Below, in pieces: positions 1 to 7,629 of a stretch of 64,000 nt of DNA (positions are counted from its first letter, which is position 1; every line of letters starts with the position of its first letter). The position numbers and the translations under genes are program-made. The stretch spans positions 7,135 to 71,134 of the forward strand of contig CAZVKB010000002.1 of assembly GCA_964627505.1 (NCBI GenBank), in the 5' to 3' direction. Below the pieces are notes generated by a model. That model worked only from the letters and a program-made list of their open reading frames with translations, was not told where the DNA came from and did no database searches. This DNA is from JACJWR01 sp964627505. GTDB lineage: Bacteria > Actinomycetota > Actinomycetes > S36-B12 > UBA10799.

Positions 1-297
1 TACCTCCACACTTTCGCCTTCGGCGTCATCGGTGGTGGTGGTTTCGCCAAGCCGAAAGATAGCTTCGTAGGTCTTGGTCTCGCCCGAGATGGCGCCTAAC
101 AAGCGAGTGGCGCGACCCACTCCGAGTACGAGCACACCCGTGGCCAGCGGGTCCAATGTGCCGGCGTGCCCAACACGCCGGGTTCCGAGGATCCGCCGGA
201 CTCGGGCCACAACATCGTGACTGGTCCAACCGGTTGGCTTGTCGATGCAGACGAATCCACCTGCTGCATCCAGCGCGACTGCTGGGCTCTGACTCAT
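1..297 (-). CDS. truB: tRNA pseudouridine synthase B, N-terminal part (runs off window)
   Basis: This is the first 99 codons of TruB, which makes pseudouridine 55 in the T loop of tRNAs; the rest lies beyond base 1. The reverse-strand reading contains the family signature KPTGWTSHDVV at about residues 20-30. It also contains GHAGTLDPLATGVL at about 43-56, which carries the catalytic aspartate (the D of TLDPLA). It starts at an ATG whose codons overlap the stop of the upstream DHH phosphoesterase gene by 4 bases, so it is the last visible gene of the rimP-truB operon and probably translationally coupled. The identification is firm; only the 3' end is missing. Confidence 0.93.
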   Translation of the reverse strand, partial: MSQSPAVALDAAGGFVCIDKPTGWTSHDVVARVRRILGTRRVGHAGTLDPLATGVLVLGVGRATRLLGAISGETKTYEAIFRLGETTTTDDAEGESVEV

Positions 298-1295
298 GGC
301 GCGATCGGTGCAGCTGTGAGCAGGTCCAGGATTTCCGTGACGGCTGCCTTCGCCGTGGTGGCCTGCGCAGTGAAGCCCGCAGCTTGTCGATGTCCGCCGC
401 CGCCTCGGGCACTGCACAGATTCCCGACGTCGGTCCCGCCCCGGCTGCGCATGGAGACCCGCCACACTCCGCGATCGTCTTGCTTGGCGATCACTGCGAC
501 GTCTGTGGCGGTGATTGCCGCGAAGTCGGTGATGATGGACTCCACATCGTCGTAGTGCACCCCGAACTCGGCTCGGTCGGCTTGGGAGATCACGCCGAGC
601 AGCGCGCCCTGTCCGCCGGCCGCTTCGGGCACGACCGTGGCCGCCCCCAAGGTGCGTGCGGCCAGCCGGGCCACCGACAGCGACCTAGCAGCGAACAACT
701 GCCGACCGACGTATTCCGGGTCCACGCCCTGGTCCAACAGGCCCGCGACGAGCCGATGCGTGTCGCTGGATGTGCCGGCGAAGCGGAAGCCGCCGGTGTC
801 GCTGGCGATGGCGGCATAGAGGTCAGTGGCGATTGCCGGCGAGCTGGGCAAGTCGGCCCGCTCCAGGAGTTGCGCCACCAACACCCCGGCCGCCGGAACC
901 GTGGGATCGATCAATTGCACGTCGCCGAAACCAGGGTTCGAGCGGTGATGATCGATCACCAGGAACGCCCGCGCGGCCTGCGCCAACGCCAGCAGCCGCC
1001 CAAGTCGATCTGCGGCCGCGCAATCCACGGCGATCACGGTGTCCGGCTGCTGTGGACAATCCGCCGGCGCCCGCAGCAACTCTTGGTGCGGCAGCCATCG
1101 CAATGACTGCGGCACCGCGAACGGCTCGGCGTCGAAGGTCGCACACGCCTGCACGCCAGCGGACCGCAACGCAGCCGCCAACCCCAGAGCCGAACCGAGA
1201 GCATCGGCATCAGGATTGATGTGACCAACCACCACGGCAACCTGCGCACCCTGCACGACGGCAACTGCTGCTTCCCAGGGCTGAGTGCTCGTCAT
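294..1295 (-). CDS. nrnA: DHH/DHHA1 phosphoesterase, bifunctional oligoribonuclease/pAp phosphatase (NrnA type)
   Basis: A 333-residue cytoplasmic phosphoesterase of the DHH superfamily. Its relatives degrade nano-RNAs and pAp, and in some Actinobacteria also cyclic-di-AMP. Visible motifs are GHINPDADALGSALG at about residues 24-38 (metal-binding DxD), VIDHHRSNPG at about 117-126 (the DHH signature), and the C-terminal DHHA1 motif SARGGGGHRQAAGF at about 295-308. It sits between rbfA (4-base overlap) and truB (4-base overlap), the position of Rv2837c next to rbfA in M. tuberculosis. The exact preferred substrate cannot be read from sequence. Confidence 0.9.
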   Translation of the reverse strand: MTSTQPWEAAVAVVQGAQVAVVVGHINPDADALGSALGLAAALRSAGVQACATFDAEPFAVPQSLRWLPHQELLRAPADCPQQPDTVIAVDCAAADRLGRLLALAQAARAFLVIDHHRSNPGFGDVQLIDPTVPAAGVLVAQLLERADLPSSPAIATDLYAAIASDTGGFRFAGTSSDTHRLVAGLLDQGVDPEYVGRQLFAARSLSVARLAARTLGAATVVPEAAGGQGALLGVISQADRAEFGVHYDDVESIITDFAAITATDVAVIAKQDDRGVWRVSMRSRGGTDVGNLCSARGGGGHRQAAGFTAQATTAKAAVTEILDLLTAAPIAP

Positions 1296-1717
1296 TCCGG
1301 TTGGTCAGGCGCCCGATACGGGTCGGGATCGCCAGCGAACGTGGCTTGCGCGGCTGCGTCAGCAATTGCAGCGTCCCGCGCCGCAGCATCCCGCAGCAAC
1401 TCCTCAATGTGCTGTGCGGTTTCCGGGACCACGTCTGGCTGGAACGTCAGTGTAGGAGTGAACTTCACTCCGGTACCGGCACCCACCTCAGTGCGCAGCA
1501 TGCCGGTTGCCGACGCCAGCGCCGCAGCCGTGGCCTGCTGCTCCTCGGCATCGCCGAGGACCGTGTAGAACACGGTGGCATCGCGCAGATCGGCCGTCAC
1601 CCGCACATCAGTGACAGTGACAAACCCCAATCTCGGGTCCTTCACTTTGAATTTCAGCGCTTCGGCCACAATCACGTGGATACGTTCGGCGAGGCGCCGG
1701 GCTCGGGCTTCGCTCAT
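1292..1717 (-). CDS. rbfA: 30S ribosome-binding factor A
   Basis: A 141-residue RbfA, a KH-like protein that binds the 30S subunit and helps mature the 5' end of 16S rRNA. The N-terminal MSEARARRLAERIHVIVAE helix and the stretch KDPRLGFVTVTDVRVTADL at about residues 25-43 are characteristic. The start at 1717 is chosen because its ATG overlaps the infB stop as ATGA. The open frame continues upstream into infB, but that part is out-of-frame shadow. The Ala-rich C-terminal tail is variable in the family. Confidence 0.93.
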   Translation of the reverse strand: MSEARARRLAERIHVIVAEALKFKVKDPRLGFVTVTDVRVTADLRDATVFYTVLGDAEEQQATAAALASATGMLRTEVGAGTGVKFTPTLTFQPDVVPETAQHIEELLRDAAARDAAIADAAAQATFAGDPDPYRAPDQPE

Positions 1718-4680
1718 GCGCGGTCCTTCTGTCGCATTTCGAAGGTTTCGATCACGTCGTCGGTCTTGATGTCGTTGAAGGAACCCAAGCCGATGCCGCA
1801 TTCGAAGCCTTCGCGCACCTCGGTAGCGTCGTCCTTGAACCGGCGCAGCGACTCGATGGAGAGGTTGTCTGCCACCACTGTGCCGTCGCGGACGAGACGG
1901 GCCTTGGAGTTGCGGCGGATCTCTCCGGATCGCACGATGCACCCGGCGATGTTCCCGAACTTGGACGACCGGAACACTTCGCGCACCTCGGCGGTGCCGA
2001 GTTGGGCTTCCTCAAACTCAGGCTTGAGCATGCCCTTGAGCGCGGCCTCAACCTCGTCGATGGCCTGGTAAATGACGCTGTAATAGCGCACGTCGACGTT
2101 TTCCCGTTCGGCGAGTTCCCGCGCCTTGCCTTCCGGCCGGACGTTGAAGCCGATGATCACCGCGTCGGAGGCACTCGCCAAAGTGACATCGTTCTCGGTG
2201 ATCGCACCCACGCCGCGGTGGATCACCCGCAGGGAGACATCGTCGCCCACGTCGAGTTTGACCAGCGCATCTTCCAGGGCTTCCACCGAACCGGATACGT
2301 CACCCTTGATGATGAGTTTGAGTTCTTCGACCTCACCGCGCTCCACCTGCTTGAGGAAGTCCTCGAGCGTGCGTCGACCGCGCTGCTGGGCCAGTTGGGC
2401 GTTGCGTTCGCGAGCCTGCCGGGTGTTCGCGATCTGGCGTGCCACCCGGTCCTCTTCCACCACGAGGAAACTGTCACCGGCGCCTGGCACCGATGTCAGA
2501 CCCAGCACCTGGACGGGGCGTGACGGGCCCGCCTGGGTCAGCATTTCACCCTTTTCGTCCAGCATGGCGCGGACTCGGCCGTGAGCGTCGCCAGCCACGA
2601 TTGAGTCGCCGGGGCGCAGCGTGCCGCGTTGTACGAGCACAGTGGCCACTGGTCCACGGCCCTTGTCGAGGTGAGCTTCGATGGCCACACCTTGCGCGTC
2701 TTGATCGGGGTTGGCCCGCAGGTCGAGGGCGGCGTCGGCGGTGAGCAACACTGCTTCCAGCACCTCGTCGATGCCGATGCCCTGTTTGGCGGACACATCG
2801 ACAAAGATGGTGTCGCCGCCGTATTCCTCTGCGACCAGACCGTATTCGGTCAACTGACCGCGAACTTTGGTGGGGTCGGCACCTTCCTTGTCGATCTTAT
2901 TGACTGCGACCACGATCGGCACATCTGCCGCTTGGGCGTGGTTGAGCGCCTCAATCGTCTGTGGCTTCACGCCATCGTCAGCGGCCACCACCAGAATGGC
3001 GATGTCGGTGACCTTGGCGCCACGGGCACGCATGGCGGTGAAAGCCTCGTGACCGGGGGTGTCAATGAACGTGATCTTGCGTTCGGTGTCTGTGCCAGCC
3101 CGCGCGCGCACTTGGTAGGCGCCGATGTGCTGGGTGATGCCGCCGGCTTCGCCACCGACGACGTCGGTGTTGCGGATGGCGTCGAGCAGGCGCGTTTTAC
3201 CGTGGTCGACGTGACCCATGACCGTCACCACGGGCGGCCGGGCGGTCAGATCGTCCTCATCGCCTTCGTTCTCCCCGAATTCGATGTGGAACCGCTCGAG
3301 CAGTTCGCGGTCCTCATCTTCGGGCGAGACCACTTCGATGTGGTAGTTCAACTCCGCACCGAGCACCTCAAGGGTGTCGTCACCCACAGATTGCGTGGCT
3401 GTCACCACCTCGCCAAGTGCGAAAAGGGCCGCCACCAGCGCAGCGGGGTTGACATCGATGCGTTCGGCCAGATCGGTGAGGGACGCACCGCGGGGCAAGC
3501 GGATGGTCCGACCGTCGCCCATGGCGATTTTGGCGCCGCCGATGGTGGGTGCGGCCATGTTGTCGAACTCTTGACGCTTGGCCTTCTTGGACTTGCGACT
3601 CTTGCCCCGAGGTCCGCCCGGCCGACCACCGAAACGACCGCCGGGTTTGCCGAATGCGCCACCGGGTTGGCCCGGGCGGCCAGGACCACCGGTGCCTGGG
3701 CGGCCACCGGTTCCCCCACCGCCTGCGCCACCGCCGGGTCGGGCACCGCCGTAACCGCCACCAGCACCGCCACCGCTGGGACGCGCGCCGGCTCCACCGG
3801 GACGGGCACCCGGACCACCGGGACGCGCACCGGGGCCACCGGGACGGGCACCCGGACCACCGGGACGCGCACCGGGACCACCGGGACGGGCTCCCGGGCC
3901 ACCGGGACGAGCGCCCCGAGTCGGTCCGGCAGGCTTACGGGGACGCGGCGGCATCATGTTCGGATTCGGACGTGGGCCACCGGGGCTGCTCTCACCGGCA
4001 TCGGGGCGAGCCGACGGTGCCCGCATCCCCTGGCTGCTGCTGAACGGGTTGTTGCCCGGGCGCGGTGCGCCCGCGCGCATCCCTTGGTTGCTGCTGAATG
4101 GGTTGTTGCCCGGGCGAGGTGCGCCGGGAGTGCGACCGGCCGCCGGAGTCGGCGTCGGTCGACCGGCGCCAGGCTGAGTGGGGGCGCTGCCGACCGGTGG
4201 TGTCGTCCCGGTGGCTGGTGCGGTTGGCGGGGCCGAGGGCGCCGGAGTCGCCGGCGCCGCGCTTGTGCTCTCGACGACTTGTGCCTCCGCTGCAAGTTGC
4301 TCAGACTCTTTGGTCGCAGCTTGCGGTGGTGTGGCGGCCGCTGTGGCCGGGGCGGGCTTGCGTGCGCCTGGCCTGGGCGCAGGTGTGGCCCCGGTTGCCG
4401 GCGTCATGGGTTTGCGCGCGTCAGGGGCGGCAGTCGACGTTTCTTGGGATGCCGTTTTCCGCGCCGACGGACTCGCGGTGGCGCCGCGCGGTTGGGCTGA
4501 CGCCGGCGCGGCCGGTGTCTCGCTACCTGCATAGGCCGCCCGCAACTTCTTAGCGACTGGCGCTTCAATACTCGATGATGCGCCCTTGACGAACTCCCCC
4601 AGCTCTGAGAGCTTGGCGACTGCCTCTTTACTGGTGATGCCCAGTTCTTTGGCGACCTGGTGTACCCGAACCTTTGACAC
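1714..4680 (-). CDS. infB: translation initiation factor IF-2
   Basis: A 988-residue initiation factor 2, the GTPase that delivers fMet-tRNA to the 30S P site. Residues 1-50 form the IF2-N domain. About 60-370 is a low-complexity Ala/Pro/Gly linker typical of actinobacterial IF-2, ending in the basic stretch GKSRKSKKAKRQEFDNM. The GTPase core starts near residue 487 with GHVDHGKT (G1), followed by DTPGHEAF (G3) and NKID (G4); domains II-IV fill the C-terminus. The linker contains a Gly-Pro-Arg tandem repeat and two copies of a PRPGNNPFSS block (annotated separately or noted in findings). It ends in an ATGA overlap with rbfA. The 81-base gap from ylxR is short enough for one operon. Confidence 0.97.
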   Translation of the reverse strand: MSKVRVHQVAKELGITSKEAVAKLSELGEFVKGASSSIEAPVAKKLRAAYAGSETPAAPASAQPRGATASPSARKTASQETSTAAPDARKPMTPATGATPAPRPGARKPAPATAAATPPQAATKESEQLAAEAQVVESTSAAPATPAPSAPPTAPATGTTPPVGSAPTQPGAGRPTPTPAAGRTPGAPRPGNNPFSSNQGMRAGAPRPGNNPFSSSQGMRAPSARPDAGESSPGGPRPNPNMMPPRPRKPAGPTRGARPGGPGARPGGPGARPGGPGARPGGPGARPGGPGARPGGAGARPSGGGAGGGYGGARPGGGAGGGGTGGRPGTGGPGRPGQPGGAFGKPGGRFGGRPGGPRGKSRKSKKAKRQEFDNMAAPTIGGAKIAMGDGRTIRLPRGASLTDLAERIDVNPAALVAALFALGEVVTATQSVGDDTLEVLGAELNYHIEVVSPEDEDRELLERFHIEFGENEGDEDDLTARPPVVTVMGHVDHGKTRLLDAIRNTDVVGGEAGGITQHIGAYQVRARAGTDTERKITFIDTPGHEAFTAMRARGAKVTDIAILVVAADDGVKPQTIEALNHAQAADVPIVVAVNKIDKEGADPTKVRGQLTEYGLVAEEYGGDTIFVDVSAKQGIGIDEVLEAVLLTADAALDLRANPDQDAQGVAIEAHLDKGRGPVATVLVQRGTLRPGDSIVAGDAHGRVRAMLDEKGEMLTQAGPSRPVQVLGLTSVPGAGDSFLVVEEDRVARQIANTRQARERNAQLAQQRGRRTLEDFLKQVERGEVEELKLIIKGDVSGSVEALEDALVKLDVGDDVSLRVIHRGVGAITENDVTLASASDAVIIGFNVRPEGKARELAERENVDVRYYSVIYQAIDEVEAALKGMLKPEFEEAQLGTAEVREVFRSSKFGNIAGCIVRSGEIRRNSKARLVRDGTVVADNLSIESLRRFKDDATEVREGFECGIGLGSFNDIKTDDVIETFEMRQKDRA
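3794..3911 (-). repeat. in-frame 21-base tandem repeat in the infB linker
   Basis: About five and a half copies of a 21-base unit encode GARPGGP/ARPGGPG heptads in the IF-2 linker, read on the minus strand. Copies differ at synonymous positions (for example gggacgggc versus gggacgcgc), so the amino-acid pattern is better preserved than the DNA. Such a tract can gain or lose units by slippage without breaking the frame. Confidence 0.85.
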
Positions 4681-4761
4681 TTTTCTCCGTTCTGGCCCGG
4701 GTCAGATGTTGGCTCGAGCCGCTTATTGCAAGGACGTCATGACTGCCCGTTCATGGGGTGT

Positions 4762-5067
4762 TCATCCTGCGCTCCTCGTGGCAACTGATTGGTAGTGATA
4801 CTGCTCTGCCCAAACCCGCTCCACCTCGGAGACATCGACGGAACCGCCGATCCGTAAGGCCCGGGCGAACGCCCGCTTCCTCACGGCGAGGGTGAGACAG
4901 TCGGCTTGACGATGGAGGTAGGCACCTCTGCCGTCGAGCACCGCACGTTGGTCGAGCACCACAGTGGCGCCTCGGCTGACGAGTCTGAGCAACTCGGCCT
5001 TCCCCGCCGAACGTCGACATCCAATGCACATGCGCATGGGTTGACGACCGATTGCCGGTTGAGCCAC
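4762..5067 (-). CDS. ylxR: YlxR family RNA-binding protein
   Basis: A small basic protein of the YlxR (DUF448) family, encoded between nusA and infB as in most bacteria; relatives bind RNA and have been proposed to act as nucleoid-associated regulators. The core MRMCIGCRRSAGKAELLRLV and the later GRGAYLH motif are visible. The start is uncertain: GTG at 5067, just after the nusA stop, keeps the proline that normally precedes the core. An ATG at 5037 would begin directly at the core. Neither has a clear Shine-Dalgarno sequence, which fits translational coupling to nusA. Confidence 0.85.
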   Translation of the reverse strand: MAQPAIGRQPMRMCIGCRRSAGKAELLRLVSRGATVVLDQRAVLDGRGAYLHRQADCLTLAVRKRAFARALRIGGSVDVSEVERVWAEQYHYQSVATRSAG

Positions 5068-5075
5068 AGCGCAGT

Positions 5076-6077
5076 CTAGCCTGCCGTGGTCGCCGCATCC
5101 GTGAGCGGGTCGGTCTCGGTATCTGGGCGAATATCGATCCGCCAACCAGTGAGCCGCGCGGCCAAGCGCGCGTTCTGACCTTCTCGGCCGATCGCCAGCG
5201 AGAGTTGAAAATCCGGCACGATCACCTGGGTTTGTCGCAGTTCCAGATCCACCACTCGAGCCGAGAGTACGCGCGCGGGGGACAGTGCGTTCGCGACGTA
5301 GGTAGCCGGATCGTCGTCGTAGTCGATGATGTCGATCTTTTCGCCGTCCAGTTCAGCCGTGACCGCGCGGACCCGCTGTCCCATCGGTCCGATGCAGGCG
5401 CCTTTGGGATTCAATCCAGGCACCTCGGTACCTACGGCAATCTTCGTGCGATGTCCAGCTTCCCGGGCCACCGCGTGGATCACCACCGAACCATCGGCGA
5501 TTTCCGGGGCTTCCAAAGCAAAGAGTCGGCGGACGAGATCGGGATGGCTGCGGGAGAGCACAATCACCGGCCGTTTTGTTCCACGGCGCACCTCGGTCAC
5601 CACCGCTTTGATCCGGCGACCGTGTTGGTAGGACTCGCCGGGCACCTGTTCGGCGGCGGGGATCATCCCCTCGACCCCGGATCCAAGATCGACCAGCACT
5701 TTGGTGGGGTCGCTGCCCTGCTGGATCACTCCGGAGACCAGGGCGCCGACTCTGCCTGTGAAATGTGCGACCGTGGCATCGTCAGTGGCTCCCAACAGCC
5801 GCTGGCGAAGCACTTGGCTTGCCGTCGTCGCTGCGATCCGGCCGAAGTTCTTCGGCGTGTCATCGTACTCGCCGATCGCCTGCTCACCGTCGAATTCCAT
5901 CGCCCACACCACCACGTGACCGGTTTTCCGGTCCAACTCCACCCGTGCCTGCTTGGCCGCGCCGGGCGTGCATTCGTAGGCGACGAGCAAGGCTTCTTCA
6001 ATCGAGTCCACCACTGCGTCCAGCGATAGCTGCCGATCCTGTACAAGTGTTTTCAACGCGCCGACGTCGATGTCCAT
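5076..6077 (-). CDS. nusA: transcription termination/antitermination factor NusA
   Basis: A 333-residue NusA, which binds RNA polymerase and nascent RNA and modulates pausing, termination and antitermination. The N-terminal domain (residues 1-110) starts MDIDVGALKTLV and is followed by an S1 domain around 115-185. Two KH domains follow, with RAVTAELDGEKIDIIDY and LSLAIGREGQNARLAARL (the GxxG loop of the second KH). The length is normal for actinobacterial NusA, which lacks the acidic C-terminal repeats of E. coli. It is 4 bases downstream of rimP, and an AGGGGAAT sequence precedes its ATG. Confidence 0.96.
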   Translation of the reverse strand: MDIDVGALKTLVQDRQLSLDAVVDSIEEALLVAYECTPGAAKQARVELDRKTGHVVVWAMEFDGEQAIGEYDDTPKNFGRIAATTASQVLRQRLLGATDDATVAHFTGRVGALVSGVIQQGSDPTKVLVDLGSGVEGMIPAAEQVPGESYQHGRRIKAVVTEVRRGTKRPVIVLSRSHPDLVRRLFALEAPEIADGSVVIHAVAREAGHRTKIAVGTEVPGLNPKGACIGPMGQRVRAVTAELDGEKIDIIDYDDDPATYVANALSPARVLSARVVDLELRQTQVIVPDFQLSLAIGREGQNARLAARLTGWRIDIRPDTETDPLTDAATTAG

Positions 6078-6081
6078 GGTG

Positions 6082-6528
6082 CTATTCCCCTGGCTCCGAA
6101 AACTCCACTTGGACTACCGCGCGGGCGATGTCGTCGTATTCCACCACCGCGCCACCGATCTCTGCCTTGCGCTTGCCGCAGTCCCCGATGCGACCGGTGA
6201 GTGCAGTGCCGTCGCTGAGGGTGACGGCAACTAAACGGCCCCGGTTGCGTTTCCAGTGCCGGGGCAGGGTCAGCGGGCGGGATACCCCGCGGGAGGAAAC
6301 TTCCAAGGTATAAGCAGCGTTTCCGAAACTGCCGTCGGCGTCCAGCGTGTCGGATAGCGCGTGCGAGAGCGTTGCGAGGTCGTCGACCTTGACACTGTCG
6401 CCGTCGACGGTGACGACCACCACTGTGCGGCGACCCGCGGACCGCAGTTCCAGTTCCTCCAGGTCAAACCCAGCGGCCACGATGACTGGCTCTAGGAGCG
6501 CTGCCACCCGCGCTTTTTTGCCTGCCAC
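6082..6528 (-). CDS. rimP: ribosome maturation factor RimP
   Basis: RimP, needed for maturation of the 30S subunit, is the first gene of the nusA-infB operon here. The sequence has the expected LLEPVIVAAGFDLEELEL N-terminal helix-strand, TVDGDSVKVDDLATLSHALSDTLD in the middle and LEVSSRGVSRPLTLPRHWKR near residue 95. I favour the GTG at 6528 because AAAGG lies 7 bases upstream; GTG codons at 6543 and 6573 would add 5 or 15 residues but have no good ribosome binding site. The identification is secure, the start is not. Confidence 0.93.
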   Translation of the reverse strand: MAGKKARVAALLEPVIVAAGFDLEELELRSAGRRTVVVVTVDGDSVKVDDLATLSHALSDTLDADGSFGNAAYTLEVSSRGVSRPLTLPRHWKRNRGRLVAVTLSDGTALTGRIGDCGKRKAEIGGAVVEYDDIARAVVQVEFSEPGE

Positions 6529-6623
6529 GTCGATCCCTTTCACCGGTGCGGGGCGACTCCCCGCTATTGCCACGGGCGAACACCCGCGGCGTCCCAGCGT
6601 AGCGGGCGCCTACTCTGGTGCTT

Positions 6624-7100
6624 ATGACCCCGACCCGTCCGCTCGCACGTCGGACTGTGCTTGGTGTCGGGCTGATCACGCCGCCGCTGGTGCTGGCCGC
6701 GTGCGCGGAACCGGCCACCAGTCGGCAGCGAGCGGCTGACCAACCCGTGCTGCTGGAGACATGGGCCTCGGAACTGGCGCTGATCGCAGCCTATGAGCAA
6801 GCGATCGCAATCCGGCCAGACCTCACCACGACTCTTGCTTCGATTGCCGAGCAGCATCGTGAACATGCGCAGGCAGTCGCACGCGACATCACTGCCCGGA
6901 GTCCGTCGGCCGCACCTGTTCCCAGTGTGTCCGCAGCCCCGGCAGATCTGGTGGCTGCGCTGCGGGACCAGGAACGCGCAGCGGCAGCGGCCCGCGCGGC
7001 CGCGGCAGTCCGGGCCAGCGGCGGCCCGTTGGCTGCTCTCTTATGTCTGATCGGTGCCTCCGAAGCCCAACACGTCGCCGAACTCGGAGGCATCGGGTGA
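6624..7100 (+). CDS. ferritin-like four-helix lipoprotein (uncharacterised)
   Basis: A 158-residue protein with an N-terminal export signal. It has RR at about residues 9-10, then a hydrophobic stretch ending in LAAC, which fits a lipobox with Cys near residue 26, so a membrane-anchored lipoprotein is likely. The mature part is Ala-rich and helical with Glu/His patterns of ferritin-like bundles (EQHREHA near residue 75, SEAQHVAEL near the end). It overlaps the next ferritin-like gene by GTGA, so the two are coupled and may work as a pair. The metal or redox role is not known. A GTG two codons upstream (6618) is an alternative start. It is divergent from rimP. Confidence 0.7.
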   Translation: MTPTRPLARRTVLGVGLITPPLVLAACAEPATSRQRAADQPVLLETWASELALIAAYEQAIAIRPDLTTTLASIAEQHREHAQAVARDITARSPSAAPVPSVSAAPADLVAALRDQERAAAAARAAAAVRASGGPLAALLCLIGASEAQHVAELGGIG

Positions 7101-7627
7101 CCACTTCGCCGACACCCCGTACATCGTCAGCGGCACCAGGAAGTTCGGCCGAGTTCGCCGAAGCCCTCATCGCGGAGTACGCCGCGATTTTTCTGTACGG
7201 CAGTGCCGGGGCGCAGATGACCGGTACGGCCCGCTCTGCAGCCGCCGCCGACCTCGATGACCACCGGCGGGGCCGGGATTGGCTGCGCGCAGCGATGTTG
7301 GCGGCGGGGGCCAGTCCACCACCTCCGGCCCCCGCCTACGACACCGCAGGCATCACTGATGAAGCTACCGCTGTGGCGGCGGTCCAGCAGGCTGAATTGG
7401 CCCTCATCCCGCGGTGGGCTGCCCTCGGTGGTGTGGTCACCGGCGATCAGCGGGCGTACTGTGCTGGGCAGTGCCGAAGCGCAGCAACCCGCGCGATGCG
7501 GTGGGGGGCAGCAAGCGCGGCCTTCCCCGGCACCACGGCACCAGCGTCGCCCGCGGACTCAGCGCCGACGGCGGGTGCGGGCGCAGGCAGTGTCGGCACG
7601 GGCCCGGCGAGTACCGCCACGCCGTAA
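7097..7627 (+). CDS. ferritin-like domain protein (DUF4439 type)
   Basis: A 176-residue protein whose FAEALIAEYAAIFLYGSAGAQ segment and DDHRRGRDWLRAAMLAAG segment match the ferritin-like DUF4439 family found next to nusA/proS in Actinobacteria. No signal peptide or membrane segment is visible. GTG at 7097 is chosen because it overlaps the stop of the preceding gene as GTGA; upstream codons in the frame are shadow of that gene. The function is unknown. The C-terminal tail is low-complexity Ala/Gly/Thr. The gene converges on proS with only 2 bases between stops. Confidence 0.75.
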   Translation: MTTSPTPRTSSAAPGSSAEFAEALIAEYAAIFLYGSAGAQMTGTARSAAAADLDDHRRGRDWLRAAMLAAGASPPPPAPAYDTAGITDEATAVAAVQQAELALIPRWAALGGVVTGDQRAYCAGQCRSAATRAMRWGAASAAFPGTTAPASPADSAPTAGAGAGSVGTGPASTATP

Positions 7628-7629
7628 CC

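Noticed and set aside
3794..3911. Possible CRISPR-like array
   Set aside because: Units are directly adjacent with no spacers and are in frame with the IF-2 linker.
2629..4500. Long 623-codon open frame antisense to infB
   Set aside because: It is a GC-rich shadow: the opposite strand is unmistakable IF-2 and the antisense product is low complexity.
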